The notes beneath the pieces were generated by a model. It worked only from the letters and a program-made list of their open reading frames with translations, had not been told where the DNA came from and searched no databases. Shown here piece by piece: positions 36,096-45,670 of a DNA stretch of 64,000 nt. The DNA lies in contig CAJUHZ010000005.1 in assembly GCA_910585945.1 (NCBI GenBank), positions 71,563-135,562 of the forward strand, read 5' to 3'. Numbering within the stretch: position 1 is the stretch's first letter; each line of letters begins with the position of its first letter. Position numbers and translations under genes: made by a program. The DNA comes from an uncultured Bilophila sp. (GTDB taxonomy: Bacteria; Desulfobacterota; Desulfovibrionia; Desulfovibrionales; Desulfovibrionaceae).

Positions 36096-36467
36096 CTATT
36101 CCACAAGTTCCCGCAGCCAGGCCTTGACAGGCGGCAGAGGCTCAAAAACCCCTTTCAGATCTCCGTACTCCTCGCGGAAAATCCGCAGGATATCGTCCGG
36201 CAGAGGAATCTCCGCCAGATCCTCGGCGGCGTCAATGCGCCGCCGCACCAGACGGGCCACAGGCGGATCCCGCCAGGAATCAACCACAAAATAGAGAACA
36301 GCCTCATCCCGCGATCGGATGGGCGGATGTGGGGAACGCCAGTCATTGTTGCCCCATTCCAGATACAACGTCACCGCCAGTTCCGGGGTCATGTCCCAAT
36401 CGACATTCTCGTCGGGAAAGGCGGCCAGCGCCGCTTTGAGCGCGGCCCGCTCCGGGTGTGCGACCAT
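36096..36467 (-). CDS. small conserved-looking protein of unknown function
   Basis: A 123-residue acidic soluble protein ('WDMTPELAVTLYLEWGNNDWRSPHPPIRSRDEAVLYFVVDSW'), without membrane segment or known catalytic motif. It starts three bases after the stop of the response regulator and is followed, after about 40 bases, by the membrane protein gene. It is therefore in the two-component operon. I do not recognise the family. Confidence 0.75.
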   Translation of the reverse strand: MVAHPERAALKAALAAFPDENVDWDMTPELAVTLYLEWGNNDWRSPHPPIRSRDEAVLYFVVDSWRDPPVARLVRRRIDAAEDLAEIPLPDDILRIFREEYGDLKGVFEPLPPVKAWLRELVE

Positions 36468-36470
36468 GCG

Positions 36471-37871
36471 TCATTCCATGTCGTAGCGTTTGAGTTTGTT
36501 GTGCAGCGTGGCGCGGGTGATGCCGAGACGACGGGCGGCCTCGCTCTTGTTGTCGCCCGTTTCGCGCAGCATGTTCAGAATGGCCGCGCGTTCCAGTTCC
36601 TCCAGCGTCATGCCCGAGGCGACGCCGGACGCGGAAAGACCGTTTTCACCGCCGGAACCGGGGGCGGAAGCGCACGCGGCGGCGCGATCTCCGTCTTTCA
36701 GCACGGCAGAGATCATCAGGGGCAGTTCGCGTTCGGAAACATACTCCCCACTGCACAGGATCACCGCACGTTCCACGGCGTTTTGCAATTCCCGCACGTT
36801 GCCCGGCCAGGCGTATTTGAGCAGCGCGTCCATGGCTTGCGGGGTAAACCCCTTGATCTCTTTGCGGTTCGCCCTGGAAAAACGCTCAAGAAAAGCGTTG
36901 GCGAGCACGGGCACGTCCTCTCCGCGTTCACGCAGGGGCGGCGTTTCCAGGCCGATGACGTTCAGGCGATAATAAAGGTCTTCCCTGAAACGCCCCGCCT
37001 CCACTTCCAGCCGGAGGTTGCGGTTGGTGGCCGCAATGACGCGCACATCCACAGTGATCGGCGCATCCGATCCCACCCGCTGCACTTCGCCCTGCTGGAG
37101 AGCGCGCAGAAGTTTGGCCTGAAGCGGCAGCGGCAATTCGCCGATCTCGTCCAGAAAGAGCGTGCCCCCGTCCGCCTGTTTGAAACGCCCCTCGCGGCGC
37201 TTGTCTGCCCCGGTAAACGCGCCCTTTTCATGGCCGAACAGTTCCGATTCCAGCAGGGATTCGCTCAGGGCCGCGCAATTGACTGTGACAAAAGGTCTGT
37301 CGCGGCGCGCGCTGCCCTGCTGGATGGCTCTGGCCACCAGTTCCTTGCCCGTGCCCGACTCTCCGCTGATAAGCACCGTGGCGTCTGTGGGCGCGACAGT
37401 GCGCACCATGGCCGCCAGCTCTTTCATGCGCGCGCTGCAGCCCAAGATACCCGCATCCTGGCTTGCGTCAAGACAGGCCGGTTCGTCGCCTTCCGCCGCG
37501 AGCCGGGTGTGCCCCAGGGCGCGCTCAAGCGTCGCGCGCAGCACGTCAAAATCAAGAGGCTTGGCAAGATAGTCGAATGCGCCAAGGCGCAAGGCCTCAA
37601 CAGCGGTTTCCACGGAAGACCATGCCGTCATGACCAGCACCGGTATGGCGGGATTGCGGCGCAAAATCTCCCGCAAGGCGGAAATGCCGTCCACGCGCGC
37701 CATGCGCACGTCCGAAAGAATGGCGTCGTAGGCGCGCCTTTTGACCATTTCCACGGCGACGTCGCCGTCTTCAGCCTCTTCGACGGCGTAGCCCCAACCG
37801 CGCAGAACAGTGCGGAGCATGGCGCGGTGCGCGCTGTCATCATCCACAATCAGTATGTTTGGCGCTTTCAT
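36471..37871 (-). CDS. sigma-54-dependent NtrC-family response regulator
   Basis: A 466-residue regulator with a receiver domain (acidic pocket D10-D12, phosphoacceptor D54 in 'LSDVRM', Lys in 'LAKPLDF'), an AAA+ domain (Walker A 'GESGTGKE', the sigma-54 contact 'GAFTGA', Walker B 'GGTLFLDEIGEL') and a C-terminal Fis-type helix-turn-helix ('SEAARRLGITRATLHNKLKRY'). It is of ZraR/HydG type. ATG 37871, with GAGG upstream, is chosen over an earlier in-frame start inside the kinase gene. It acts with the kinase encoded ten bases upstream; targets would have -24/-12 promoters. Confidence 0.95.
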   Translation of the reverse strand: MKAPNILIVDDDSAHRAMLRTVLRGWGYAVEEAEDGDVAVEMVKRRAYDAILSDVRMARVDGISALREILRRNPAIPVLVMTAWSSVETAVEALRLGAFDYLAKPLDFDVLRATLERALGHTRLAAEGDEPACLDASQDAGILGCSARMKELAAMVRTVAPTDATVLISGESGTGKELVARAIQQGSARRDRPFVTVNCAALSESLLESELFGHEKGAFTGADKRREGRFKQADGGTLFLDEIGELPLPLQAKLLRALQQGEVQRVGSDAPITVDVRVIAATNRNLRLEVEAGRFREDLYYRLNVIGLETPPLRERGEDVPVLANAFLERFSRANRKEIKGFTPQAMDALLKYAWPGNVRELQNAVERAVILCSGEYVSERELPLMISAVLKDGDRAAACASAPGSGGENGLSASGVASGMTLEELERAAILNMLRETGDNKSEAARRLGITRATLHNKLKRYDME

Positions 37872-37881
37872 CGCGTTCGCC

Positions 37882-39714
37882 TCATGCTCCGGTTGCGGAA
37901 CCGGCAGGGTCACCCGGCGGAGCCTGCCGCATCGGCAGGTACAGGCGGAAAAGCGTGCCCCTGCCCGGCTCGCTGGCGACGCTGATGCCGCCCCCGTGCG
38001 CCTCCATTATCTTGTGCGCCGTGGCCAGCCCCAGCCCGGTTCCCTGACTTTTGGTGGTGAAATAGGCGTCAAAGATATGCGGCAATACGTCCGGGGCGAT
38101 GCCCTCGCCCGTATCGCGCACCTCAATGCAGGCCATGTCGGCATCCGGCGGCGCCGTCAGGGACAGCGCCAGATCGCCTCCGCCCGGCATGGCCTGGAGC
38201 GCGTTCAAACATACATTCAGCAGAACCTGGCGCATTCTGTCCGGATCCACGGGAAGAACAACCGCGTCGTCCGGGGCCTCCAGCCGTATCCGAACCGAGC
38301 GCGCGGCCGCATCCTGCTCGATCAGCCGCAGGATATCGGCGATCAGCCGCGCCATGTCGGTTGGCCGGGGTTTGACGTCCGTGGGGCGGGACAAGCCCAC
38401 AAGATCGCCAATGGCGCGATTGAGCCGATCCACTTCCCGCACCATGATTTCCGCAGCTTCGCGATCCGAGCTCCCTTCGGGAAAACGCCCGCCGAAATAT
38501 GTGGCGTAGCCCTTGATGGAACTGAGGGGGTTGCGCAGTTCGTGCGCCACGCCGGCGGCAAGATTGCCTACAGCCGCCAGTTTTTCCCGCCGGCGAACAG
38601 CGGCCTCCAGCCGGCGCACATCCGTCATGTCGCGCAGAAACATCAGGGAACCGAGGCGCTCTTTCTCTCCATCGTTCACATGCCCGCCGCGCACGCTCAA
38701 ATGTCGGATGCGGCCGCCGCACGGCGTGATGACTTCAGTATCGGGCAAAACATCCCCGCGCACCAGGCGCGTCGCCAAATCGGCCAGGGGCGACGGCAAC
38801 ACTTCATGCGGCTTGCGCGGGCCAGAAACGCCCCCGATCGTCTGGCCTCCTCCCCCCGTGCCGGGCAGGGAGCCGGAGGCGTCCGGCGAGTCCAGCCCAA
38901 GCAGACGCAGGGCCGCATTGTTCAATTGCACCACGCGTCCGCGGGCATCCAGCAGGACAAGTCCGTCAGGCAAGGTCACGGCAAGCTTGTCGGCCAGCGC
39001 CTCGGCCGCGCGTTGACCGCGCCGCGAGGCGCGCACGCGATCCAGGGCATGAAGGCCAAGCAAGGCCATCATCCCCGCCAGAAGCACGCCCCCGCCGATA
39101 AGCAACGCCCTCTTTCTGTCACGGGCCTGCGCCGCCTCCAGCGGAGCGAGATCAAGCCCGAGGAAAACACAGGGTTCGCCCCCGGAGGCAAAAGCCGTTC
39201 CTTTCTTCTCCTTGTGACGGGAGCGCGGCTGAAATGCCTTGTACACGACAAAAGAAGGCGCTCCCTCCATATCCACAATGGCCCAGGAAGGCGTTTCCGT
39301 CGGATGCAGGGCAGCCAGTTCCTCAGGCCGGAATTCTCGCCCTTCTTCCGCAAAAAGCACCCCGCCAAGACGGCGCGGATCGCTGTGGGCCAGAATGGTT
39401 CCGTCAGGCATGACCACGGCAATGAACCGCACATCCGGCCGGGCGGCGACTTCCTCAATCAGGTACTGAAACCGCACCCCGCCCCGCGACCGCGCGCCCG
39501 AGCGCACTCCCCCCTCCAGCGCCGAAAGAATGGCGACGCCCTTTTCCGCCAGAAAACGGACCATGGCTGTTTGCGAACGATCAAGAGAAAGGCCGGTCAG
39601 GAACACGACTCCGAAGACCAGCACAACGACCGCCCCCAGCGTGCCGGCAATTCCCGATCCGGCTTGCGGCGGGATAAAAAGCCCTTTTCGGCCAGACTGC
39701 GTTGCTTCTTTCAT
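37882..39714 (-). CDS. membrane sensor histidine kinase (ZraS-like)
   Basis: A 610-residue kinase with a first membrane segment at about 22-43, a periplasmic sensor part to about 205, and a second membrane segment at about 206-226 ('ALLIGGGVLLAGMMALLGLHAL'). A PAS domain follows ('LAVTLPDGLVLLDARGRVVQLNNAAL'), then HisKA with the phospho-His in 'AGVAHELRNPLSSIKGYA' and HATPase with 'DTGEGI' and 'GTGLGLATAHKIMEAHGGG'. ATG 39714 has AAAGG upstream. It is the first gene of the operon; the sensed signal is unknown. Confidence 0.94.
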   Translation of the reverse strand: MKEATQSGRKGLFIPPQAGSGIAGTLGAVVVLVFGVVFLTGLSLDRSQTAMVRFLAEKGVAILSALEGGVRSGARSRGGVRFQYLIEEVAARPDVRFIAVVMPDGTILAHSDPRRLGGVLFAEEGREFRPEELAALHPTETPSWAIVDMEGAPSFVVYKAFQPRSRHKEKKGTAFASGGEPCVFLGLDLAPLEAAQARDRKRALLIGGGVLLAGMMALLGLHALDRVRASRRGQRAAEALADKLAVTLPDGLVLLDARGRVVQLNNAALRLLGLDSPDASGSLPGTGGGGQTIGGVSGPRKPHEVLPSPLADLATRLVRGDVLPDTEVITPCGGRIRHLSVRGGHVNDGEKERLGSLMFLRDMTDVRRLEAAVRRREKLAAVGNLAAGVAHELRNPLSSIKGYATYFGGRFPEGSSDREAAEIMVREVDRLNRAIGDLVGLSRPTDVKPRPTDMARLIADILRLIEQDAAARSVRIRLEAPDDAVVLPVDPDRMRQVLLNVCLNALQAMPGGGDLALSLTAPPDADMACIEVRDTGEGIAPDVLPHIFDAYFTTKSQGTGLGLATAHKIMEAHGGGISVASEPGRGTLFRLYLPMRQAPPGDPAGSATGA

Positions 39715-40071
39715 CTGGCCTTTTTGTATTCACTGTCCGCCGGCTTGTCCAGCGGATTGCGCCGGTGCAACAGCGCAGACGCGATGCTCCCACCCTGCCG
39801 AGTGAAGGAGACCGCGCGGCCCGGAAGACGTACAGACGCCGAGCGCAGAGAACGAAAAAACACTGGGGAATATGTGCTGACGCTGAGAGGCTTGCGGATT
39901 GTATGCCCTCAAATCACAACCAAACATCGACAGATACGCTGTCGGCACTGATCGGCTAGGGAAACGAAACAGACATATAACTATATGAAATAATTTTTTA
40001 TTTTTTGTTAAAAAAAATATCCGGATGGCTTTTCCCGGAACAAAATCTTGCTAAGCGCAGGGGTTGATGAT
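39715..40071. other. 357-base divergent region, AT-rich on the glycan side
   Basis: This lies between the kinase (minus) and the glycan operon (plus), so promoters of both should be here. The right half (about 39960-40030) is a strongly AT-rich run, which marks a sharp composition change where the glycan genes begin. No clear promoter hexamer pair or gene is seen. Confidence 0.5.
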
Positions 40072-40251
40072 ATGAAATTCAAGGAATTCATCGACAGCGT
40101 ATCTGTCAATGAAATTCTCCAACCCCATTCCATGGGTCTCCTTTCAGGTGATTTATCAAGTTTTTTCACCAAAAACCGTGTTTTTCGGCTTGTTCATCAC
40201 AGCCCCTCCACCGCGGCGGACCATCCGGCTGACGGCAAAAACCATTTATGA
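40072..40251 (+). CDS. small leader ORF coupled to the first glycosyltransferase
   Basis: A 59-residue ORF (MKFKEFIDSVSVNEILQPHS...). ATG 40072 has AGGGG eight bases upstream, and its stop overlaps the next gene's ATG (ATGA at 40248-40251). The next gene lacks its own clear ribosome site, so this ORF could provide translational coupling. No family is recognised. It may be a true small protein, a leader, or a remnant of a gene cut by recombination. Confidence 0.4.
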   Translation: MKFKEFIDSVSVNEILQPHSMGLLSGDLSSFFTKNRVFRLVHHSPSTAADHPADGKNHL

Positions 40252-41387
40252 AGTGGTTTCCAAAGATAACAGAGTACGTTACGAATACAATGGCATCATC
40301 TCAAATACATATCGTACACATTGTGGAATCATTTGGAGGGGGTTGTTTAACCGTATTATCCGCATTGACGCATGAACTTCATAATGATTTCAGACACACT
40401 GTCATATACAGCATCAGAGCGGAAACACCAACGAATATTAAAGAGTTATTTGGCGATAAGGTTGATCTGATCCATCTTGAAATGCGTTTTTTCAAAAATA
40501 TTTCTTTATTGTTTTCATCCATTTCCTATATAAAAAATTTTTTAATCCACCAGTCTTCTCCAATTATTGTCCATTGTCACTCTTCCATTGCCGGCGTGAT
40601 CGGCCGTCTGGCCGCATGGCAGGCAGGTATTCCGGTAATTTATACGCCACACGCCTACTCCTTTTTGGCAAGCAATCCATCATGGATCACACGCAGGACT
40701 TTTTATGCGGCCGAATGGCTGCTGGCACGTCTTGGAACAGCTACCATTGCCTGTGGCGATGAAGAATACAGGATAGCCAGAAATCTTTCCGGCCAGCGAC
40801 CTGTCTTTCTGGTGCATAACGGTATTGACGCGGCCACCCTGCCCGCACTCGATCAGGCCACGCCGGAACGGGCGCACGAACGGCTCGTTGTAGGGGCTAT
40901 GGGCAGAACGTCCCATCAACAAGATGTGACCTTGTTCAATTCAATAGCCGCGGCCCTCCATGAAAGTTGTACATTCATCTGGATTGGAGCCGATGTCGAC
41001 AATACGGATATTCTTGATTTTGTACAAAAAACAGGCTGGTTGCCACATGAACCCGCCTTGAGGGAGCTGGTGCGCACTGACGTCGTGCTGCATCTCACAC
41101 GCTACGACGGGCTTTCGTGCGCTCTGCTTGAGGCAATGGCGCTGCAAAAAGTCGTTATTGCAACCGACACGCCTTCCAACAGATCCATTGTCAAACATGG
41201 CGAGACAGGTTTTTTGATTTCCGACAGCGCGAATGCCGTGGACAAGTTGCGCCTGCTGTTGAAAGACGACGCCTTGCGGCATTCCATGGGGAACGCTGCA
41301 CGGCAATATGTCGAAAAACATTTTCGCAGTGTCGATATGGCCACTCAGTATGCATCTATCTACCGCAAGATTTGTATAGAGCATTGA
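40248..41387 (+). CDS. GT4-family glycosyltransferase
   Basis: A 379-residue GT-B enzyme. The N-terminal domain has 'IHIVHIVESFGGGCLTVLSAL' and 'HCHSSIAGVIGRLAAW'. The C-terminal domain has 'GAMGRTSHQQDV' and the nucleotide-sugar EX7E motif in 'SCALLEAMALQKVVIATDTPS'. It would transfer a sugar from a nucleotide donor to the growing glycan in the cytoplasm; donor and acceptor are unknown. ATG 40248 is coupled to the leader ORF; ATG 40290 is an alternative. The first 450 bases are AT-rich. It is the first large gene of the galactan-type operon. Confidence 0.88.
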   Translation: MKWFPKITEYVTNTMASSQIHIVHIVESFGGGCLTVLSALTHELHNDFRHTVIYSIRAETPTNIKELFGDKVDLIHLEMRFFKNISLLFSSISYIKNFLIHQSSPIIVHCHSSIAGVIGRLAAWQAGIPVIYTPHAYSFLASNPSWITRRTFYAAEWLLARLGTATIACGDEEYRIARNLSGQRPVFLVHNGIDAATLPALDQATPERAHERLVVGAMGRTSHQQDVTLFNSIAAALHESCTFIWIGADVDNTDILDFVQKTGWLPHEPALRELVRTDVVLHLTRYDGLSCALLEAMALQKVVIATDTPSNRSIVKHGETGFLISDSANAVDKLRLLLKDDALRHSMGNAARQYVEKHFRSVDMATQYASIYRKICIEH

Positions 41388-41595
41388 AATAAAAATATTG
41401 GCATCAAAATCCGGGGGACCTACGGAACGCCTGTAACTCCTTCATAAATTCCCTGCAGACGATTTGAAGCATTTTGTCGAAAGGCGTGATTTTTTTCTCG
41501 GTTACGGCATCCTGTCGCCATGCCGGGATGCCTGTCTGGCGGCAGAAGTCATTCTTGGAGTGACTTCTGAAAACATACCAAACAAATATGCGACT

Positions 41596-42735
41596 ATGAA
41601 ATTCTGTATCGTCGGAGCCGGCATTTTTGGTTCAACCCTGGCGCGTCTGATTGCGGAGGGACTCCATGCCGAAGTCCTTCTCCTGGATGCAAGGGACCAT
41701 GTGGGCGGCAATTGCGCGTCGTATAGAGACGAGATCACCGGTATCGAATGCCACCGGCATGGCTCGCACATCTTTCATACCTCCAATGCGGAAGTATGGA
41801 ACTTCCTGAACAGATTCACCATCTTCACCAACTATCAGCACAAGGTGTTCACGCGCCATGCCGGCGCGGTATACGCCATGCCCATCAATCTTTTGACCAT
41901 CAACCATTTCTACGGGCGCGACTTCACTCCCAACGAAGCGGCGGCCTTTCTGGAACAGGAAAAAGCGCGCGACGCTGTTGCCGAACCGGCCAACCTTGAA
42001 GAAAAGGCTGTTTCCCTTATCGGCCGCCCGCTGTACGACGCCTTTATCCGGGACTACACACGCAAACAGTGGGGCAAGGAGCCAACTGCCATCGCCGCCG
42101 ACGTCATCACCCGCCTGCCGGTGAGGATGAACTATAACAACAACTACTTCAACGATACCTGGCAGGGCTTGCCGCGAGAGGGCTATCACGCACTCTTCGT
42201 CAATCTTCTGGATCATCCCAACATCACGTTACGTCTCGCCACTCCCTTTGCCAAAGTGCGTGGAAATCTTGATAAAGACTGTATTATCATCTATACGGGC
42301 ATGCTTGATGCCTTGCTTGAATACAAGCACGGCGTGCTCGAATGGCGTTCCCTGCGTTTTGAATGGGAGACTGTTCCCGTGCAGGATTATCAGGGCACAA
42401 GCGTCATGAATTATGCGGATAGAGACGTGCCCTATACACGAATTCACGAATTCAAGCATTATCACCCTGAACGGACCAAGCCTTTTGCGTATCCGGCCAG
42501 CGTCATCTGTCGTGAATATCCCCATACCTTCAGCAGGGGCGACGAAGCCTACTATCCTGTGGACAACGAACGCAACAGAATGCTTTACCAACGCTATCTG
42601 GACGAAATAACGGCCAGTGAGCCAAACCTGCTGGTGGGCGGCCGCCTGGGGGCCTACCGTTACTGGGATATGGACAAGGCCGTGGCCCATGCCCTGGACC
42701 TGTTCAAAACACGCCTGGCGGGCCTGCCCAACTGA
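41596..42735 (+). CDS. glf: UDP-galactopyranose mutase
   Basis: This flavoenzyme converts UDP-galactopyranose to UDP-galactofuranose. The 379-residue protein has the FAD motif 'IVGAGIFGSTLARLIAE', 'RDHVGGNCASYRDE', 'HRHGSHIFHTSN', 'YTRKQWGKEPTAI', 'RMNYNNNYF' and the C-terminal 'VGGRLGAYRYWDMDKAV', all standard for Glf. ATG 41596 begins right at the FAD motif, so upstream in-frame codons from 41464 are not used. Presence of Glf shows that this operon makes a galactofuranose-containing glycan. The next gene follows after 23 bases. Confidence 0.97.
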   Translation: MKFCIVGAGIFGSTLARLIAEGLHAEVLLLDARDHVGGNCASYRDEITGIECHRHGSHIFHTSNAEVWNFLNRFTIFTNYQHKVFTRHAGAVYAMPINLLTINHFYGRDFTPNEAAAFLEQEKARDAVAEPANLEEKAVSLIGRPLYDAFIRDYTRKQWGKEPTAIAADVITRLPVRMNYNNNYFNDTWQGLPREGYHALFVNLLDHPNITLRLATPFAKVRGNLDKDCIIIYTGMLDALLEYKHGVLEWRSLRFEWETVPVQDYQGTSVMNYADRDVPYTRIHEFKHYHPERTKPFAYPASVICREYPHTFSRGDEAYYPVDNERNRMLYQRYLDEITASEPNLLVGGRLGAYRYWDMDKAVAHALDLFKTRLAGLPN

Positions 42736-42758
42736 ACCGGATAACTTGCGACAACCGG

Positions 42759-43841
42759 ATGAAACACGCCCTCTTTATATTGCATGACTTCGCCGGCGGG
42801 GCGGAACGCTGCAATCTCGCCCTCCTCCGCGCCATGCTCAAGGCCGGTATCGCCTGTCGCATCGCCTGCTTTTCCCAAAAGGGCTTTTTTCGTGATCAGG
42901 TTCCGGCCGATGTGCCCGTGCTGTGCCTGCCCACGCTGTGGAACAGGGCGCGATCTCTGCCTGGTCTGACGCGAGAGGCGGATCTGGTCATTGCTGGCGT
43001 GGAACTGCAAAGCCATGTCTGGAGCGCCTTGCTGGCGCCAGACAGGTGCGTGCTCCAATATCATAAATCCCTGTGCCACTATTTGGCGGGCAAGGGCCGA
43101 CTGTTCGGCGCGATCTACCGACTGGCCGTGGCCTGGAGCCTGCGCCGCTGCCGCAAGGCCGTTTGCGTAAGCCGGGATATTCAGGATTTTTTGCACACGC
43201 TCTGGTCCGGGGTGAGTGTGCGGCTGAAATGTCTACCCAACTTTTATGACAGCGAACGCGTGCTGGACGGAATCGACGCTCCTTTGCCGCCAGATCTGGC
43301 GAATTTCTTTGACGCCCCGATCATCCTGGGTGTGGGCAGACTGAGCAGACAAAAAAACTTCGGGTTGCTGGTGAAGGCTTTCGGGATCGTCCGCCAGGCC
43401 GGGCTACCCTGCAAACTGTGCATTCTGGGTGAAGGGCCGGAGCGCGCCGCCCTGGAAAAAATGCTGCAACGCCTCGGGCTGGAGAGGCAGGCCCTCCTGC
43501 CCGGCAGCATGCCTCCCTATGCCGCCATGCGGCGGGCCGCCGTCGTCTGCCTGTCTTCGGACTACGAAGGTTTTTCCACCGTACTGCTGGAAGCCCTGGC
43601 TCTTGGTTGCCGCATTGTCGCCACGGACGCCGGCGGCGTGCGAGATATCCTTGACCACGGGCGATGGGGCGCTGTCGTGCCCGCAGGGGATGCCGGACGT
43701 CTGGCCAAGGCTCTGCAAGCGGCTCTGTTGCAGGCTGACACGGCAGAGGACAGACAGGAACGGATGAAATATGCGCAAACGTATTCCCGGGAACAGGTGA
43801 TCCCGCTCTGGCTTTCCGCCCATCTGGAGACTTTGCAATGA
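42759..43841 (+). CDS. GT4-family glycosyltransferase
   Basis: A 360-residue GT-B enzyme with 'LFILHDFAGGAERCNLALLRAML' at the N terminus, 'ILGVGRLSRQKNFGLLVKAFGIV' and 'LCILGEGPERAALEKML' in the second domain, and the EX7E motif 'SSDYEGFSTVLLEALALGCRIVATDAGGVRDIL'. The donor sugar is unknown; in galactan pathways a GT4 often primes or branches the chain. Its stop overlaps the ATG of the next gene (ATGA). Confidence 0.92.
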   Translation: MKHALFILHDFAGGAERCNLALLRAMLKAGIACRIACFSQKGFFRDQVPADVPVLCLPTLWNRARSLPGLTREADLVIAGVELQSHVWSALLAPDRCVLQYHKSLCHYLAGKGRLFGAIYRLAVAWSLRRCRKAVCVSRDIQDFLHTLWSGVSVRLKCLPNFYDSERVLDGIDAPLPPDLANFFDAPIILGVGRLSRQKNFGLLVKAFGIVRQAGLPCKLCILGEGPERAALEKMLQRLGLERQALLPGSMPPYAAMRRAAVVCLSSDYEGFSTVLLEALALGCRIVATDAGGVRDILDHGRWGAVVPAGDAGRLAKALQAALLQADTAEDRQERMKYAQTYSREQVIPLWLSAHLETLQ

Positions 43842-45670
43842 TCAGACTGCAAAAAATCATTTTTCCGGAACGTTTTGACGAGACCGTTGAACTGTATTTC
43901 CGTGGATCTCATGAGGTATCTTTCAGGGATGATCTGCGCCCTGAATTCAAAAAGCAGCCCTGTTCCTTTGACACATATTTCAACATGTTTTCTCTGGAAA
44001 GCTGGAAACGTTATACCTGTCTGGAAAATGTGGCCCTGTCACTCATCACGAAAGGGACATGCAGGGTGCGCCTGTATGGTCTCAACCGCTACAATGTCGC
44101 CACCCTCCTGACCGAACACGAGATTTCGCACGACAGCATGACTGAAACAGTCCTGCCCTTCCCGGCTACGGACAGCCAGATGGTGTACTGGACACTGGAG
44201 CCGGGACAGGATTTCGCGTTCGATCAGGCATGGTACTGTACGGACATGGCGGCTGAAAACAGCTCTCGCGTGCTTGTGGACGCCATCATCTGCACGTTCC
44301 GGCGCGAGATCCATGTGCGCCGCAACCTCGGCATCCTGGCGAACTTCTTCAAAAAGTATCCTGATTTTGGCGAATCTCTTCGGGTAATGATTGTGGACAA
44401 CGGGCAAACCCTCACGGCGGGCGATATGCCGGAGGGGCCGTTCAGCCTCTACCTCAACAATAATACTGGCGGTTCCGGCGGTTTTGCCCGCGGCATGCTG
44501 GAAGCTCTGGAGCGCTCCGACGGCCCGGTTGCCAGTCATGTGCTTCTGATGGATGACGACATCCTGCTGCACCAGGAAAGCCTGCTCACGACCATCAGCT
44601 TTTTGCGTCTGCTCCGCCACGAATACGAGGATGCCTTTTTGGGCGGCGCCATGCTGGATCTGGAAGACAAGGTCATGCAGTTTGAAAGCCAGGCCGCATG
44701 GAACCAGAAAAAACTCCTTCTGATAAATCAAAAGCAGAACCTTGATTTGCGTTTGCGTTCCGTCTGTATTTATAGTGATTTTCCGCTCTCTTCCCCGAAG
44801 GGAAGCGCTTATCAAGCATGGTGGTATTGCGTTATCCCCATGCAGACTTTGCAAAAATATGGTTTACCATATCCTTTCTTTGTACAGTATGATGATATTG
44901 AATATGCAATTCGATCTATTCCTTCTTCTATCATATATCTTAATGGTATCTGTGTATGGCATGAACCATTCTATAAAAAAGACTCTCCATTTAGCCGTTA
45001 TCTACAGGCACGTAATGTAGCTGTAGCTTACTCCATGAATACCAAACATTCGCGTATAGTTCTATTGATTTTCTTTCTGCGATTGTTTGCCAAGTCTGCC
45101 CTGATTTTCAATTACAAGGCAGCTGAAAATATCTGTGACGGGATGGATGATTATCTCAAGGGGCCTGATTTTCTGAAAAATCCGGCTATATGTACACAAG
45201 TGTTACAGAAGCAGGGCGCGCGAGTGGAAGAAATCCAACCAATCAATGAATTACCACAAGGTGTTCCTCCTCTGCGGCAAGAGAAGAACTTCAAGCACCG
45301 CCTTTCGGTCTTGCAAAATCTTGTCTGCGTCCTGACACTCAACGGACATTTGCTCCCGGCAGCATTGCGGAAGCCAGAAAGCATGTGCATGCTTTACCAG
45401 CCGACAGTAGGCAATTTCTATCTGCGCCGCAGCGTACTGCTCATCAACCCTTTTAACAATACCTTTGTGCGGCGTACAGCATCCTTTCGTCAGTTGTGGC
45501 GTTGCGGCTGGCGCTTTGTCCGGCTTTGTTGCCGCATGTTGCGTCAATATGGAAAACTGAACGCCGCCTACAGCGCCACTCATGCGGAAATGACATCTCC
45601 CGACTTCTGGAAAGGCTATCTGGGACTGACGAATCACCAAACGCCACACAACGAACATGACGACGCATAA
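43838..45670 (+). CDS. GlfT2-like galactofuranosyltransferase (GT2)
   Basis: A 610-residue enzyme laid out like mycobacterial GlfT2: an N-terminal beta-rich domain (about 1-140), a GT-A domain with 'NNNTGGSGGFARG' (207-219), metal-binding DDD (239-241), 'AWWYCVIP' (327-334), the catalytic 'YDDIEYAIR' (351-359) and 'VWHEPFY' (373-379), and a helical C terminus. GlfT2 extends galactan with alternating Gal-f linkages. Bases about 44750-45150 are visibly more AT-rich than the rest of the gene, including the catalytic part, which suggests past recombination. It overlaps both neighbours: four bases with the GT4 gene and 14 with the permease gene. Confidence 0.88.
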   Translation: MIRLQKIIFPERFDETVELYFRGSHEVSFRDDLRPEFKKQPCSFDTYFNMFSLESWKRYTCLENVALSLITKGTCRVRLYGLNRYNVATLLTEHEISHDSMTETVLPFPATDSQMVYWTLEPGQDFAFDQAWYCTDMAAENSSRVLVDAIICTFRREIHVRRNLGILANFFKKYPDFGESLRVMIVDNGQTLTAGDMPEGPFSLYLNNNTGGSGGFARGMLEALERSDGPVASHVLLMDDDILLHQESLLTTISFLRLLRHEYEDAFLGGAMLDLEDKVMQFESQAAWNQKKLLLINQKQNLDLRLRSVCIYSDFPLSSPKGSAYQAWWYCVIPMQTLQKYGLPYPFFVQYDDIEYAIRSIPSSIIYLNGICVWHEPFYKKDSPFSRYLQARNVAVAYSMNTKHSRIVLLIFFLRLFAKSALIFNYKAAENICDGMDDYLKGPDFLKNPAICTQVLQKQGARVEEIQPINELPQGVPPLRQEKNFKHRLSVLQNLVCVLTLNGHLLPAALRKPESMCMLYQPTVGNFYLRRSVLLINPFNNTFVRRTASFRQLWRCGWRFVRLCCRMLRQYGKLNAAYSATHAEMTSPDFWKGYLGLTNHQTPHNEHDDA

